A stretch of 28,162 bases of DNA, from assembly GCA_003427395.1 (NCBI GenBank), contig BFEA01000374.1, forward strand, positions 975,813 to 1,003,974. The letters run 5' to 3'. Made by a program: the position numbers and the translations under genes. The stretch comes from Chara braunii (Eukaryota; Streptophyta; Charophyceae; Charales; Characeae). Each line of letters opens with the position of its first letter. The stretch's first letter is position 1. Positions 9,151 through 18,465 of the stretch are shown piece after piece. The notes beneath the pieces are model-generated. The model worked only from the letters and a program-made list of their open reading frames with translations. It made no database searches and was not told the DNA's origin.

Positions 9151-10620
9151 GGCTGGTCCAAGACAGTCGCGCTTTTGCAAGGAATATGAGTGAGAGCGAT
9201 AGACAGAAGCAGAGAGCACAATGCACCAAGATTCCATCCACATAAGAGCAATACAATGAACGCAAGTGCCAATGCTGATGCTCTCACGTCACACCAACAC
9301 TGTACCCAATGTCGCCCCTACTGTCTGGCGCCCAGCGCCCAGACTACTCTACTCAGCCTATCTATCCTATCTACGTTCATGCGACTGGATCACACCGGAG
9401 TCGAAGACCAATGTACGCGACGTCGACACCAATGCCGACCACCAGCATACAACAGGTACATTCTCTCTCTCTCCTCATCACCCCTTGTCTCCCGCCTCAT
9501 GCGCCTCCTACCCGAAGACAACCATCACCATCACTTGCCACCGCACACTTGGCCCGGCTATGGCCGCCATGCGCCTGCTGCCACTGCAGCGCCCTCTCGC
9601 CTCTTAGCACCCGCGTGAGCCCCAGCCTGCCTGCATAGCGCAGTGCCGCTCGACAAAGCAGCAGCGTGGACGCAATGCCTGCTCAGGCCAGAATGCCCTC
9701 CCCAGGGGCTCACACCATCCTTCATGGAAAGTGTGCCCACTGCTGGCTGTCCTGGCCAGGCGTGTGGGGGCCCAGTAGCTTCAGTTGGCCCCCAAATGTC
9801 TGCGCCAGGCCCAGTTTCAGATACTGGCCTGGGCCTTGTGCAGTTAGGCACGGTCAGGCAGCCACCCAGCCTCCAATTCTAATTGGCTCGCGGCACATGT
9901 GTGATTTCAATGCTACTTCCTCATTGCCCGCGGCCAGTCCGTGACGTATCGGCCTGTGCCCAGGGCGTAACCACCTGAGCTCTGGGCTCAACTGTACAGC
10001 GCAGCCCTTGCTTCTGGAAAGAGCCAGGAGGCTCAAGTTGCTCTGTAACCAACTGGCGTGCTGCAACTGTCTGAGTACCCACATATGGAAAATGTTGAGA
10101 ACAGGCCTCACGTGGATATTCAGGCCCACCTTCGCTTAGGGCAGGTGCAGCCTTGCTGGGGGGGCCACAGCCCAGAACACTTGTATGTCTGATAAGGGCT
10201 CCACGAGGCTCATTCCTCGCACTTTAGAAAAGAAAAAAAGAAAGGTGTTTGTGATTTACATGCCAAACCCAGTCTTTGCCTGCTTGCCACTGTTCACTCA
10301 AGTTTTGAGGAATGCTGCAGCCCGACATCATCCCTGCCCCCCAGACCCCCTCGCCCTCTTCCCCTCATCCTCTTCTTCCTACGGACACATATCAGCAGTT
10401 TGCATAGCTTGGGGGGGGGGAGTATTCTTCAATGTGTTTGGGGGAGGGAAATGACTGGGAGGGTCATGCGCATGTTTTCTTTGTAACCTTTGAAGGGAAG
10501 GGGAGGGGGAGTGTGGAGTGTCAAAGAGGTGGAGGAAGCGAGTGTCAAGTGATGTTGCATGATGCTTTATGTAAGGAGAGTGGAGGCAGGCTGCCGGAGG
10601 GCGTTAGTTCCACTCAGAAA
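9151..10620. other. Non-coding DNA, nothing recognised
   Basis: Several chance frames exist in three overlapping registers around 9190-9640 but none resembles a protein. There is a CT repeat near 9463-9475 and a ten-base G run near 10411. No RNA genes were seen. Confidence 0.4.
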
Positions 10621-10812
10621 GGAGGGAGGGAATTGTCCTGTGGGATACTGCACAAAGATTCTTGTGGGGAAACTGCAGAAGCGCTGCCAATTGCACTTTA
10701 TGAGTACATTGACAATGGAGGGAGGGAATTGTCCTGTGGGATACTGCACAAAGCTTCTTGTGGGGAAACTGCAGAAGCGCTGCCAATTGGACTTTATGAG
10801 TACATTGACAAT
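10621..10812 (+). repeat. 96-bp tandem duplication, two units
   Basis: Units 10621-10716 and 10717-10812 differ at only two or three bases, which indicates a recent duplication. The unit starts GGAGGGAGGGAATTGTCCTG and ends TGAGTACATTGACAAT. As 96 is a multiple of three, an open frame (10432-10920) runs through both units with a 32-residue repeat, but that frame matches nothing known. Confidence 0.92.
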
Positions 10813-11086
10813 GACAGAAAGTTGTCGGCCAGACAATCTCGATCTACGTCTTTTTCGTGTCTTTCTCTGCAATCCTCACACGCTTTCAATACGATCCATC
10901 TTCGTCCTCCAATCATATGACGCAGCCATGTTCCCTTTGTTCTACTTATGCCTCCTTGCACCATCTTAGGCAGCACTTTGTCATTTTCCCTGCGGATAAA
11001 ACATTGCATAATTTGGGAATCTGCTTCAAGAATTGGCATCTATTTCCTCGCTGTGCCCATTTGGACAAGACCACTTATCATGGCTA

Positions 11087-11215
11087 TGCCGGACCCGGAA
11101 GCGCTCAGACAATGTCCGGACCTGTCCAGACGTCCGGACTTCCGGACGCACAAGGACCTCCGGGCATGACAGGTTCTGGACGGTCCGGACGTCTAGACAG
11201 GTCTGGAGAAGTCGG
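11087..11215. repeat. CCGGAC-rich patch with GTCCGGAC palindromes
   Basis: The palindromic octamer GTCCGGAC occurs at 11114-11121, 11132-11139 and 11183-11190. Related words (TTCCGGAC, GTCCAGAC, GTCTAGAC, CTCCGGGC) fill the rest. It borders AT-rich DNA on the right. No function was recognised. Confidence 0.6.
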
Positions 11216-11314
11216 GAACCCAAAAATATTTAAAAATTAAATATACAGTATTACTAGTGCATTGTAGAGTAATATAGACTATTATATAGTATTTTACTAC
11301 TTCTTACAATTATG

Positions 11315-11328
11315 CACACACACACACA
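11315..11328. repeat. (CA)7 microsatellite
   Basis: Seven CA dinucleotides in a row within AT-rich DNA just left of the family B LTR. Confidence 0.9.
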
Positions 11329-11983
11329 TTGACATGCATTTGAACTTCGACAACAGGGGAAGTTGATCAACAACAAACACAGTTTAACACACACAGTGTC
11401 ACACACTATCAAAGGAAAACAAAATGATGTACGTCCAAGCCTCAACCACGTGGTACCTGTAAGCACACACATCAACAACACAAAAATACAATGACACTTG
11501 TAATAACCCATGTAGTAAGCCTCGCTGCATCTGAGACCCAGGCCGAACGGGGGAAAAAAGACCCCAGTCAAGACTCAGGGCCTGGACGAGGCACAGTTGA
11601 CTTTGTCAACTGTCGGAAATTCCAACAGTCAAAGTCCAAGGGTACCTAGCCTAGGCCGCAGGTCAAGCATACACACTTGTTTGTATGCAGGTACCCAGAC
11701 AACATCAGGTCCAAGGGAGAAGTTTGCAACTGTACAATCCGGGCCCTCAGCTGTGATTCAATCTGGACGACTGTGGGAAAATTACCCGAGGCCAGACAGC
11801 CTCGACATCTGTTACTTAAGGCTGACCTCGAGTAAGTCAAGCATTCAGTCTTGCTATGTTGCTTTGACGCTGGATCGACTTTGACACTACGCTGGCTTCA
11901 TGCTGGCTGTGCAAAAGCGTTGCGGACGACGACACGAGGTGGAGGCAGCATGCCGACGCTTCTTCAGTGCACCATGGCATGCT

Positions 11984-12160
11984 GATGTGGCGTTGCCTAT
12001 AGTATATGTGGCGCTGCCTCTAGTCTACGTGTCATGCTGATGTGGCGCTGCCTCTGGTATATGTGGCGCTGCCTCTGGTCTACGTGGCACGCTGATGTGG
12101 CGCTGCCTCTGGTCTACTTGGCATACTGATGTGGCGCTGCTATTGGTCTACATTGATGAT
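11984..12160 (+). repeat. Tandem array of GATGTGGCGCTGCCTCTGG units in B LTR
   Basis: Units starting GATGTGG at 11984, 12039 and 12094 give a 55-bp period, followed by shorter units. Each has the form GATGTGGCGCTGCCTCTGG plus TCTACGTGGCA or TATATGTGGCG. The right LTR has the same array with an altered unit count (from about 18943). Such arrays in the promoter-side part of LTRs often bind transcription factors, but here that is inference. Confidence 0.8.
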
Positions 12161-12340
12161 GTTGCGATTGCCACCTGTTTTTGATTGTTGACGTGGCATT
12201 GTCCACGCTGTCTAAATGAAGTGATTGGTTGTGAGGAGGAGGAAGATCGGGATTTGTGGTTGAGGGAGAATGGGTACTCACCTGGGTTTGAAGTCAATAC
12301 TGGAATCTGCAATGTCTTGATGGTCTTCATGAGATTGAGT

Positions 12341-12350
12341 GCCACGTGGC
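12341..12350. promoter_or_regulatory. Palindromic G-box GCCACGTGGC
   Basis: The ten-base palindrome has the CACGTG core bound by plant bZIP and bHLH factors. It is conserved in the right LTR at 19323-19332. It belongs to a wider set of ACGTGGC motifs in the LTR and leader. Binding is not shown by sequence alone. Confidence 0.5.
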
Positions 12351-12615
12351 ACTTCCGTGTATGATAAGGAATATACTTATTATCATTGTCGATGTGAAGA
12401 AGGGAGAAGCCCGGGGAAGGAGAGGGTCAGCAAGGATTGATGTATCATTGTCTGATTCTTCATCTTTTTCTTTGTCTCTTCCCCCTGCCGTCTATTGATG
12501 GTAATGAGATACTGTTTGATATATTTCTTCATGAATTGGAGACTCTGATGCAGATATTGACTCTACAGGTAGTGGATGACTTCTGAGTATCTGTTAGACT
12601 AAGTTCATTACAATT

Positions 12616-12627
12616 TGGTATCCGAGC
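12616..12627 (+). other. Primer binding site of element B
   Basis: TGGTATCCGAGC, three bases after the LTR end, differs at one position from the initiator-tRNA-Met type site TGGTATCAGAGC. It is repeated at 19601-19612 after the right LTR. Confidence 0.85.
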
Positions 12628-12681
12628 AAACTTCTTTATTGGGATCTGTTGTCTGCTGACAGTTGCTGACTTGGCACCCAG

Positions 12682-13411
12682 GTAAGTGGGAGGTGCCGCA
12701 TGTGCAAAACGAAACGTGTTTATTAACGCGTGGTCATACCGCAAGTCGAGACATTGTAGTAATGCACTTGTGAGCAGCCGTCCCTTGAAGATGATGACGT
12801 AGCTGCATTGAAGACACCAACGAGAGCTCCATTGGCAACAGGCTGACGTAGCGCCGGTCCAGACAGATAAAGTGTGTGAATTGGACCGCTGATGTGGCAT
12901 AGTGCCTACGTGGCATAATATGGAATGCCGATGTGGTATTTTGGCAGGGCATGGTCTGACGTGGCACGTACCGGTGTCGTGAGTACCTGCTGAACTGGCG
13001 CTGACGTGACATGCCAGTGTAGTGTGCGTGACAGACACATATTGCTAACGTGGCATCCCCCTTGTACACCCTCCGGGTTCTTGATGTGATGACTTGGCAG
13101 ACTCCATTGAGCTGCTGTGTTGGCATTCAAGGGGTGACACGTGGCCTGCGTGGCTGAGTGAGGTGTTGAGTGTGTAATGTGTTTGGTTGCTGCAGATAGT
13201 ACAACCATAAGAAAGGAAGCTAACAATTGATTGTGTTGGAGTGTTGGTTTTACTCACCTGTTGGTTGTTCTGTGGTGTTCTTGCATACTCGCCTGTGTGT
13301 TGTTGTCTTGATCACACTGGCCGTGGCTGCGGTACGTGTACACATGTTGTAGGATGTCATCGCATACAAAGAACAGACAACGAAGTTAGACTTAGTTGTT
13401 TGTATAAACAG
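12682..13411 (+). other. Probable leader intron of element B (730 nt)
   Basis: The donor CAG|GTAAGTG lies 54 nt after the primer binding site, and the acceptor TTTGTATAAACAG ends at 13411, only two bases before the gag ATG (13414). The donor is conserved in the second leader copy (19667). The interval has no coding frame and carries ACGTGGC motifs at 12908, 12959, 13048 and 13139. Splicing would place gag about 70 nt downstream of the primer binding site. The call is based on consensus sites only. Confidence 0.55.
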
Positions 13412-13413
13412 GC

Positions 13414-14950
13414 ATGAGGGTCGAAGACCTCATAAGGCACGAACGATTTATCCTTGATCAATATGTCGCCGAGAGCTTTGAAAAGATGGACCAGAAAGGA
13501 AAAGAAGAAAAAAAGGAAGAAAGGGAAGAAAGAAAGGAACCACAGTTGTCTGTGGAAATAATGGAGGAAAACTTCAAACAACTAGAAAATACATTAATAA
13601 GAGAAGAGAGAAGGAAGATTGAAGAATATCGAAGATTGAAAGAACAAGAAGAAGAAGAAGAAAGAGTGATGAATGAATTGAGGCAAAAGTTTCATTACGA
13701 AGAAGCGGGTAGTGAGGTTGCATCTATTCTTCAGTCTATTATGGTTTACCTCGTTCATTTCGAGAAGAAGATTGATAGTAACACCACCGCTGTGGAGGCA
13801 ATGATTAGAATGACGAAGGGAAAAAAAAAGGTGGTGTATGAGGAGGTGGCCAAGGGGAAAAAAAACAAGAAGGAACCCCAAGAGAAATTAATAAAGGATG
13901 CGATGAAATGAGTCGCACCCGAGAAACCCGAAGGTTGTAAGAAAGAACTCGAGTCTAGTTGAGAAGAAAGAGTCACCCACCGAAAAGAAAGAAGAAACGG
14001 TGAAGAAAGCGGAAAAACCAAAGAAGAAAGAAAAGGTTAAAATGAAACTGTCATTTATGTACAATAACAAGAAGGAAGAGAACTTGTTGGATTGCGAAAA
14101 TGCAGACCTAAATCGGAGCAACACTCGAGCCCGAGAGTCAGGTCACTTTCTCCACGTCTTGTTTGGGAGGAGTGGCCAAGGAATGGGTGTTGGCCGAAGC
14201 CAATGCCGTTGGCTTTGAGGATATTGGTGAGTGGGCAAAGACCCTGACATTGAGACAGTTTCTCCAAAAGATCGAGGAGAGATTTCTCGATGAGACGACA
14301 ACCGATAAGGCTTTCGACAAGCTCAACACCATTGGCCAGAAGCGTTGGTCTTCGGTTGATTCACTGTCTCGTGAGGTTTATCGTCTTTTGCAGACACCTT
14401 GCTTGAACTTGCAGGACAACCAGGTTTTATACATCTACTCACGTGCACTGCCCGAGCCCATTCGTGGACAGCTCGTGGCGGAATCAAAAGTCTGGCATGT
14501 ATAATTATCGACAGTTTTGCGATCTCGCTCTCCAAAGAGAACAGATGACCGCGCAAGTCAAAGGTACGTACGCTTCGGTAGTCAAATCAGGACCGGTTGG
14601 GGGGTACGACAAGCGGGTTCTTTAGCGACAAAAAGCGTGAGGACCACATACTTGTGCTATTCGACGATGAGACTGTAGAGAAGTTACCCCTTGACGAGTC
14701 TGAGGGAGGAGGTAATGGCGGCAGCGAGTCCGGGAAAGGTGACGTCGCTGCCGTAATGGCCAACAAGGGAGGCCAAAGTCAGTGGAAGAAGAAGAAGAAG
14801 AGGCCACACTCGTTTCCCGAGCACCCTGACATCACGTTTAGGAGACCCTGGGAAAAAATGAACATGACTCGGGAGGAGTAGCAGTCCAAAATGGACAATC
14901 GCCAGTTCCTCAAGTGTGGCACCGTGGTGCACATGATAGCCTGGTGCCCA
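13414..14950 (+). pseudogene. gag: gag of element B, frameshifted
   Basis: The start is the ATG right after the acceptor (MRVEDLIRHERF). Residues 25-100 are a Lys/Glu-rich predicted coiled coil (EIMEENFKQLENTL, RRLKEQEEEEERV), and this frame is open to 13911. After several frame changes the capsid core continues: LSFMYNNKKEENLLD (14050), GGVAKEWVLAEANAVGFEDI (14167), QFLQKIEERFLDETT, LYIYSRALPEPIRGQLVAES, then YNYRQFCDLALQREQMTAQV. A degenerate zinc knuckle reads FLKCGTVVHMIAWC near 14905-14946, in which the first Cys of CX2CX4HX4C is Phe. The function is particle formation and RNA binding as in other gypsy elements; this copy is broken. Confidence 0.82.
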
Positions 14951-15189
14951 CTTATTCGAAACCCAAAAGCGAGCAGCCAGTAGGAGTAACATCTGCTCCT
15001 AGGGTTTAGACCATGATAAAGGTAAGGCACCTACAACCCCTTCTACCCCTTCGACTCTCAAGGCAGAGGACGACTCTTTTTTCGCCCGTCGTCCAGACCA
15101 CCCTGACACAGTACTTTGTTCTGTCTCGCTGGACAATTCTCTTCATGAGCTCGGCAATGAACTGATAGCACTACTACGAAGTTCATGGG

Positions 15190-15597
15190 CGAAGAAAGCA
15201 AAGTCTAAGGGTGAGTTGATGATCGCGGATATTGAGATTGCACACACGCGAGTAGGTGCCCTACTAGATCCGGGATCGACGCGGTCTTATATCTCAGAGA
15301 AGGCAATTCGTAAGTTGCATCTGGGAATGAAGGTAAAGGATTTACCAAGACCTGTTATGTCTGTACTCGCTGACAAGAGCACGATCCTCTCAATACGTTG
15401 ATCGTGTTAAGTGTTATTTTAGGACAAAGGAAGGTAAGAAGATTCCACACGAGATATCCTTCCTAATTGAGAAGAGTTTACCCTTTGGCATAATTTTGGG
15501 TATGGATTGGCATGAACAAGACGACCCAGAAGTCAAGTTCAAAGATAAAATTGTCAAACTCAAGGGGACTAGAAGTCCGAACTGCATGTGATAAAGT
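15190..15597 (+). pseudogene. pol: Retropepsin-like protease region of element B
   Basis: The frame from 15216 gives IAHTRVGALLDPGSTRSYIS, with the catalytic Asp at 15267-15269. The residue after it is Pro, where Ser or Thr is usual in D-[S/T]-G, so activity is doubtful. A frameshift near 15400 is followed by GKKIPHEISFLIEKSLPFGI and ILGMDWHEQDDPEVKFKDK, the conserved C-terminal half. It lies between gag and RT as expected. Confidence 0.75.
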
Positions 15598-15749
15598 TGT
15601 ATCATAATTCTGGCTCTGACTCTACTCTGTCTTTCTGTTGTATGAGTTACCCAGCTTTACGATCAATGGTAGTAAAAAAGAAGTTGGATCAAGAGGTGAT
15701 GATGGTATTTGTCAAGCGAGTAGGTGAGTGTTCCTCATCTTATCCACCT

Positions 15750-16520
15750 TCTATTGAAAAGCTTCTTGATGAGTACAAGGACTTGCAGTCTGAACCGACA
15801 GGAATTACCGAGCGTGCTATCAAGCACACTATTGAGATCATTCCCGGAAGCAAGATTCCCAAGGGTCCCATCTACTGAATGTCTCCTAGGGAACTTGAGG
15901 AACTGTGAAAGCAGCTGCAAGAACTTACTGACAAGGGATGGATTCACCCTAGCTCATCTCCTTATGGTGCACTTGTCTTATTTATGCCCAAAAAGGAAGG
16001 TGAACTTCATTTATGTATTGATTATCGTGGGCTGAATTCCGTCACTGTTAAAAACGCGAAACCTCTTCCCCGCATTGACGATCTATTGGATCAGTTGCAG
16101 GGTGTAGATACTTTAGCAAGATTGATCTCAAGTCAGGGTACCACCAAATTGAGGCGGCTCCTGATAATCAACACAAGACGGCTTTCCGAACCAGGTATGG
16201 TCACTACGAATTCATGGTTATGCCCTTCGGTCTAACCAATGCACCTGCGACCTTCCAAAGGTCGATGAATGAGTTATCTTGTCAATGGCTTGACCAGTTT
16301 GTAGTAGTCTATCTCGATGTCATTCTAGTGTATAGCAAAACACTAGAAGATCATGAGAAACACCTACAAATGGTTTTGCAGAAGTTGCGCGAGGGCAACT
16401 TCAAAGTGAATCCGAAGAAGTTTGAGTTTGCTAAACCTGAAGTCTTGTACTTAGGGCATATAGTGAACGAAGAAGGATTAAGGCCTGAAGAAAAGATCAC
16501 AACAATCAGAGATTGACCCA
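15750..16520 (+). pseudogene. pol: Reverse transcriptase of element B, catalytic motif lost
   Basis: The domain opens with LLDEYKDLQSEPTGITERAI and KIPKGPIY, followed by stops where A has intact sequence. It continues GWIHPSSSPYGALVLFMPKK, LCIDYRGLNSVTVKNAKPLP and RIDDLLDQL. A frame change occurs where FSKIDLKSGYHQ is expected (about 16110-16160). Then FMVMPFGLTNAPATFQRSMN and VVVYLDVILVYSK follow: the YXDD box at 16310-16321 reads YLDV, so the second catalytic Asp is Val. The end is YLGHIVNEEGLRPEEKI. RT copies element RNA into DNA; this copy cannot be active. Confidence 0.85.
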
Positions 16521-17102
16521 CACCCTAAGACTATAACTGAACTAAGGTCTTTTCTAGGACTTGCTAGCTACTATAGGAAGTTCTTCAGACTCCTTGATAG
16601 TTGCTCATATGAGAAGATTACTGAAAAAGGCAAAGCCTTGGTTGTGGGACAAAGATTGTGTGTCATCGTTTAGAAAGTTAAAACATACCTTGACTCATTA
16701 CCCTGTCCTAAAGATTGTTGACCCTTCTCTTCCTTTCATTGTCACTTGTCACAAAATTCGAAATGCTTTGTTTTTTCTCTCCTCCGAACCGTACATGCAA
16801 CTTCCATTGCATACGACTCTATAGAAGTTTTTTCCCGGAAATTGAGGCCCTGTCCAATTGCCCAATTTTGTTTTGTTCAGTAGCGTTAGCTTAATTTAAA
16901 TTTCGTCACTTTCTAGTACCCATCGGCGCCGCCTTTCGGGGTTTCCTTAGGGACCGATTCACTCTGCGTAGATTGACTGAACGCTGACGCAAGTCGGTAT
17001 GGGAGTGGGGCTGTGCTACAACAAAACAACGGTAAGGGATATCGACCTATTAAGTTTATGTCGAGAAGACTTTCGCCAGAAAAAATAGCCAACTCTACAT
17101 AT
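16521..17102 (+). pseudogene. pol: RNase H region of element B, interrupted
   Basis: After RT come the connection (FLGLASYYRKFF) and LKKAKPWLWDKDCVSSFRKL, PVLKIVDPSLPFIVTC, then a 236-bp insertion (16750-16985). The domain resumes with DASRYGSGAVLQQNNGKGYR and PIKFMSRRLSPEK. DAS carries the first RNase H Asp. At 17103 the frame jumps into duplicated integrase sequence and the rest of RNase H is missing. The domain normally degrades the RNA strand of the RNA/DNA hybrid. Confidence 0.78.
16750..16985 (-). other. Foreign insert resembling an organellar group II intron fragment
   Basis: It interrupts RNase H: GTCACTTGT before and GACGCAAGT after rejoin to the normal VTCDAS coding sequence. It is a clean 236-bp insertion without target-site duplication. 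On the minus strand it contains GAGTCGTATGCAATGG followed by GTTGCATGTACGGTTCGGAG, a stem-loop plus ACGGTTCGGAG typical of group II introns. It also has GGTCCCTAAGGAAACCCCG and GGTACTAGAAAGTGACGAAA, which look organellar in style. Blunt insertion of organelle DNA by end joining (NUMT/NUPT) fits. The source organelle is unknown. Confidence 0.5.
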
Positions 17103-17231
17103 GATTGGGATGAAAACTTACCTAAAATTGCTAGTGCTTATAATAACAGTATTCATACTTTTACAGGTAGAACGCCTAACACACTACATAAAGGATGGAA
17201 GCCTAGGCGTTCCATTGATGCATTAACAAGG
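17103..17231 (+). repeat. Misplaced duplicate of integrase sequence (other copy 17702-17831)
   Basis: Both copies read GACTGGGAT-like, then ACTTACCTAAAATTG, GCTTATAATAACAGT and CACTACATAAAGGATGGAAG, and end CATTAACAAGG. The right copy lies in its proper place near the integrase C-terminal half. The left copy sits between RNase H and the integrase zinc finger and replaces the end of RNase H and the HH part of the finger. Differences (about ten plus a one-base indel) show it is not recent. Confidence 0.85.
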
Positions 17232-18424
17232 AAGATGTGTTAATGTATGTGCGGACTTGTCTTGTCTGTCAGAGAAACAAGCCCTCATATAAGAATCTGA
17301 TGGGACTATTGAGACCGTTAACTCCAAGTGAGTCAGGTGAGTTAATTTCCATTAACTTTATGAGTCTCACTAGAAGTCGAAATGACAACAGTTAGGTAAT
17401 GGTTATTATCGATAGATTCTCTAAGTATGTTATGTTCATTCCTTTACCTCCTGAAGCTAGAACCGAACTCATCATTCAAAAGTTTCAAATGCGATGGGTC
17501 TCTGAGTATGGCTTTCCCAAAACCATCGTATTAGATAGAGATGTTCGGTTCACTAGTCTACAATGGCAAAAGTTGATGGAAGTCAATGGAACCAGGTTGA
17601 CCATGTCGTCAGGGAGATGTTCTGAAACAATTGGCCAAACTGAATGAATGAATCGTCTTTGCCAACAACTTTTGCGAATGTATATCCGACCTGATCAGAT
17701 CGACTGGGATTAGAACTTACCTAAAATTGTTGGTGCTTATAATAACAGTCTTCATATTGTTACAGATAAGAACACCTAACGCACTACATAAAGGATGGAA
17801 GCCTAGGCGTCCCATTGATGCATTAACAAGGGACCAGATTCAGAGGCTACCCCAGGTACGCGTGAATTTGCAGTGCTATATGAAGAGGTCATTAATAAGG
17901 TGAAGGAAAATATATAGAAAGCCCAGTTGCAAACAATTGAACAAGCTAATAAACATCGTCGTTCTTCACAATTTCAAGAAGGGGACTTTGTCTGGGTTAA
18001 GTCTAGAAAGTTTTCCTTAGAAGAAAATGTGTCTCAGAAACTGCTACCTGTCTACTATGGACCCTGGGAAGTTCTCAAGGTAATTGGAGGAGAAGATGGA
18101 CCTTCCTATCGTATAGATGTACCTCCACATCTAAGGACATACCCTGTCTTTCATGCGTCTAAGTTGCTACCCTACATAGAAAATGATAACTTTCCGAATA
18201 AACCATCTCCATTTCCACCCTCTATGAACGGAGGTTATGAAGTTGAAAGGATATTGGAACATGGCTATTTCTCTACAAGTGGCAGAGCACGACCTCAGAA
18301 GCAGTACTAGGTAAAGTTCAAGTCTCAACCTCCATCTTAAGCCAGATGGCTTAGTAGGAAAAAACTCCTACCTACTGCTCCTGACGTTGTTGCTGCTTAT
18401 GAACGTGGGTTAAGTGAACATTAA
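17232..18424 (+). pseudogene. pol: Integrase of element B with GPY/F and chromodomain-like end
   Basis: Integrase inserts the DNA copy. Remains of the zinc finger are VRTCLVCQRNKPSYKN, with the CX2C pair but no HH part. The catalytic core has ISINFMSLT, where the first DDE Asp is Asn, then MVIIDRFSKYVMFIPLPPEA, IVLDRDVRFTSLQW (second Asp kept) and GQTE followed by a stop (third residue kept). After stops at 17640-17930 the frame 17927-18310 gives EQANKHRRSSQFQEGDFVWV, the GPY/F module YYGPWEVLKVI and YPVFHASKLLPYI. A chromodomain-like tail follows: GGYEVERILEH, then VKFKSQPP and RWLSRKKLLPTAPDVVAAYE. The tail suggests chromatin-directed insertion, as known for chromoviruses. Confidence 0.85.
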
Positions 18425-18465
18425 TGTATTTTTGCGATGGAATTCGAAAATTGGGTCGGCAAAAA

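Larger units (their letters stand above)
11499..12612 (+). repeat. Left LTR of element B (1114 bp)
   Basis: It begins TGTAATAACC and ends TTCATTACA, giving a TGTAAT/ATTACA terminal inverted pair. The match with 18466-19597 runs over the whole length with scattered substitutions and small indels, so the insertion is not recent. Inside are a 55-bp tandem array (11984-12160) and ACGTGGC motifs, including the palindromic G-box GCCACGTGGC at 12341-12350. Confidence 0.92.

Noticed and set aside
9190-9640. Three overlapping open frames of 109-142 codons
   Set aside because: All three frames are open together because of Ser/Pro/His-rich low-complexity composition; no domain or start signal stands out.
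10432-10920. 162-codon open frame through the 96-bp tandem repeat
   Set aside because: No recognisable domain, cysteine- and glycine-rich chance composition, and an antisense frame is open through the same repeat; the opening is explained by a duplication of a multiple of three.
11984-12160. Regular GATGTGGCG repeats considered as a CRISPR-like array
   Set aside because: Units are contiguous 55-bp tandem repeats without unique spacers, lie inside an LTR and are copied in the other LTR.
13357-14124. Phe/Leu-rich open frames on the minus strand that look like membrane proteins
   Set aside because: They are the antisense of the Lys/Glu-rich gag coiled coil (AAG/GAA codons read as CTT/TTC), not separate genes.
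16858-16985. Insert considered as an rRNA fragment because of CCCGAAAGGCGG-like words
   Set aside because: No long conserved rRNA motif was found, and the stem-loop with ACGGTTCGGAG fits a group II intron better.
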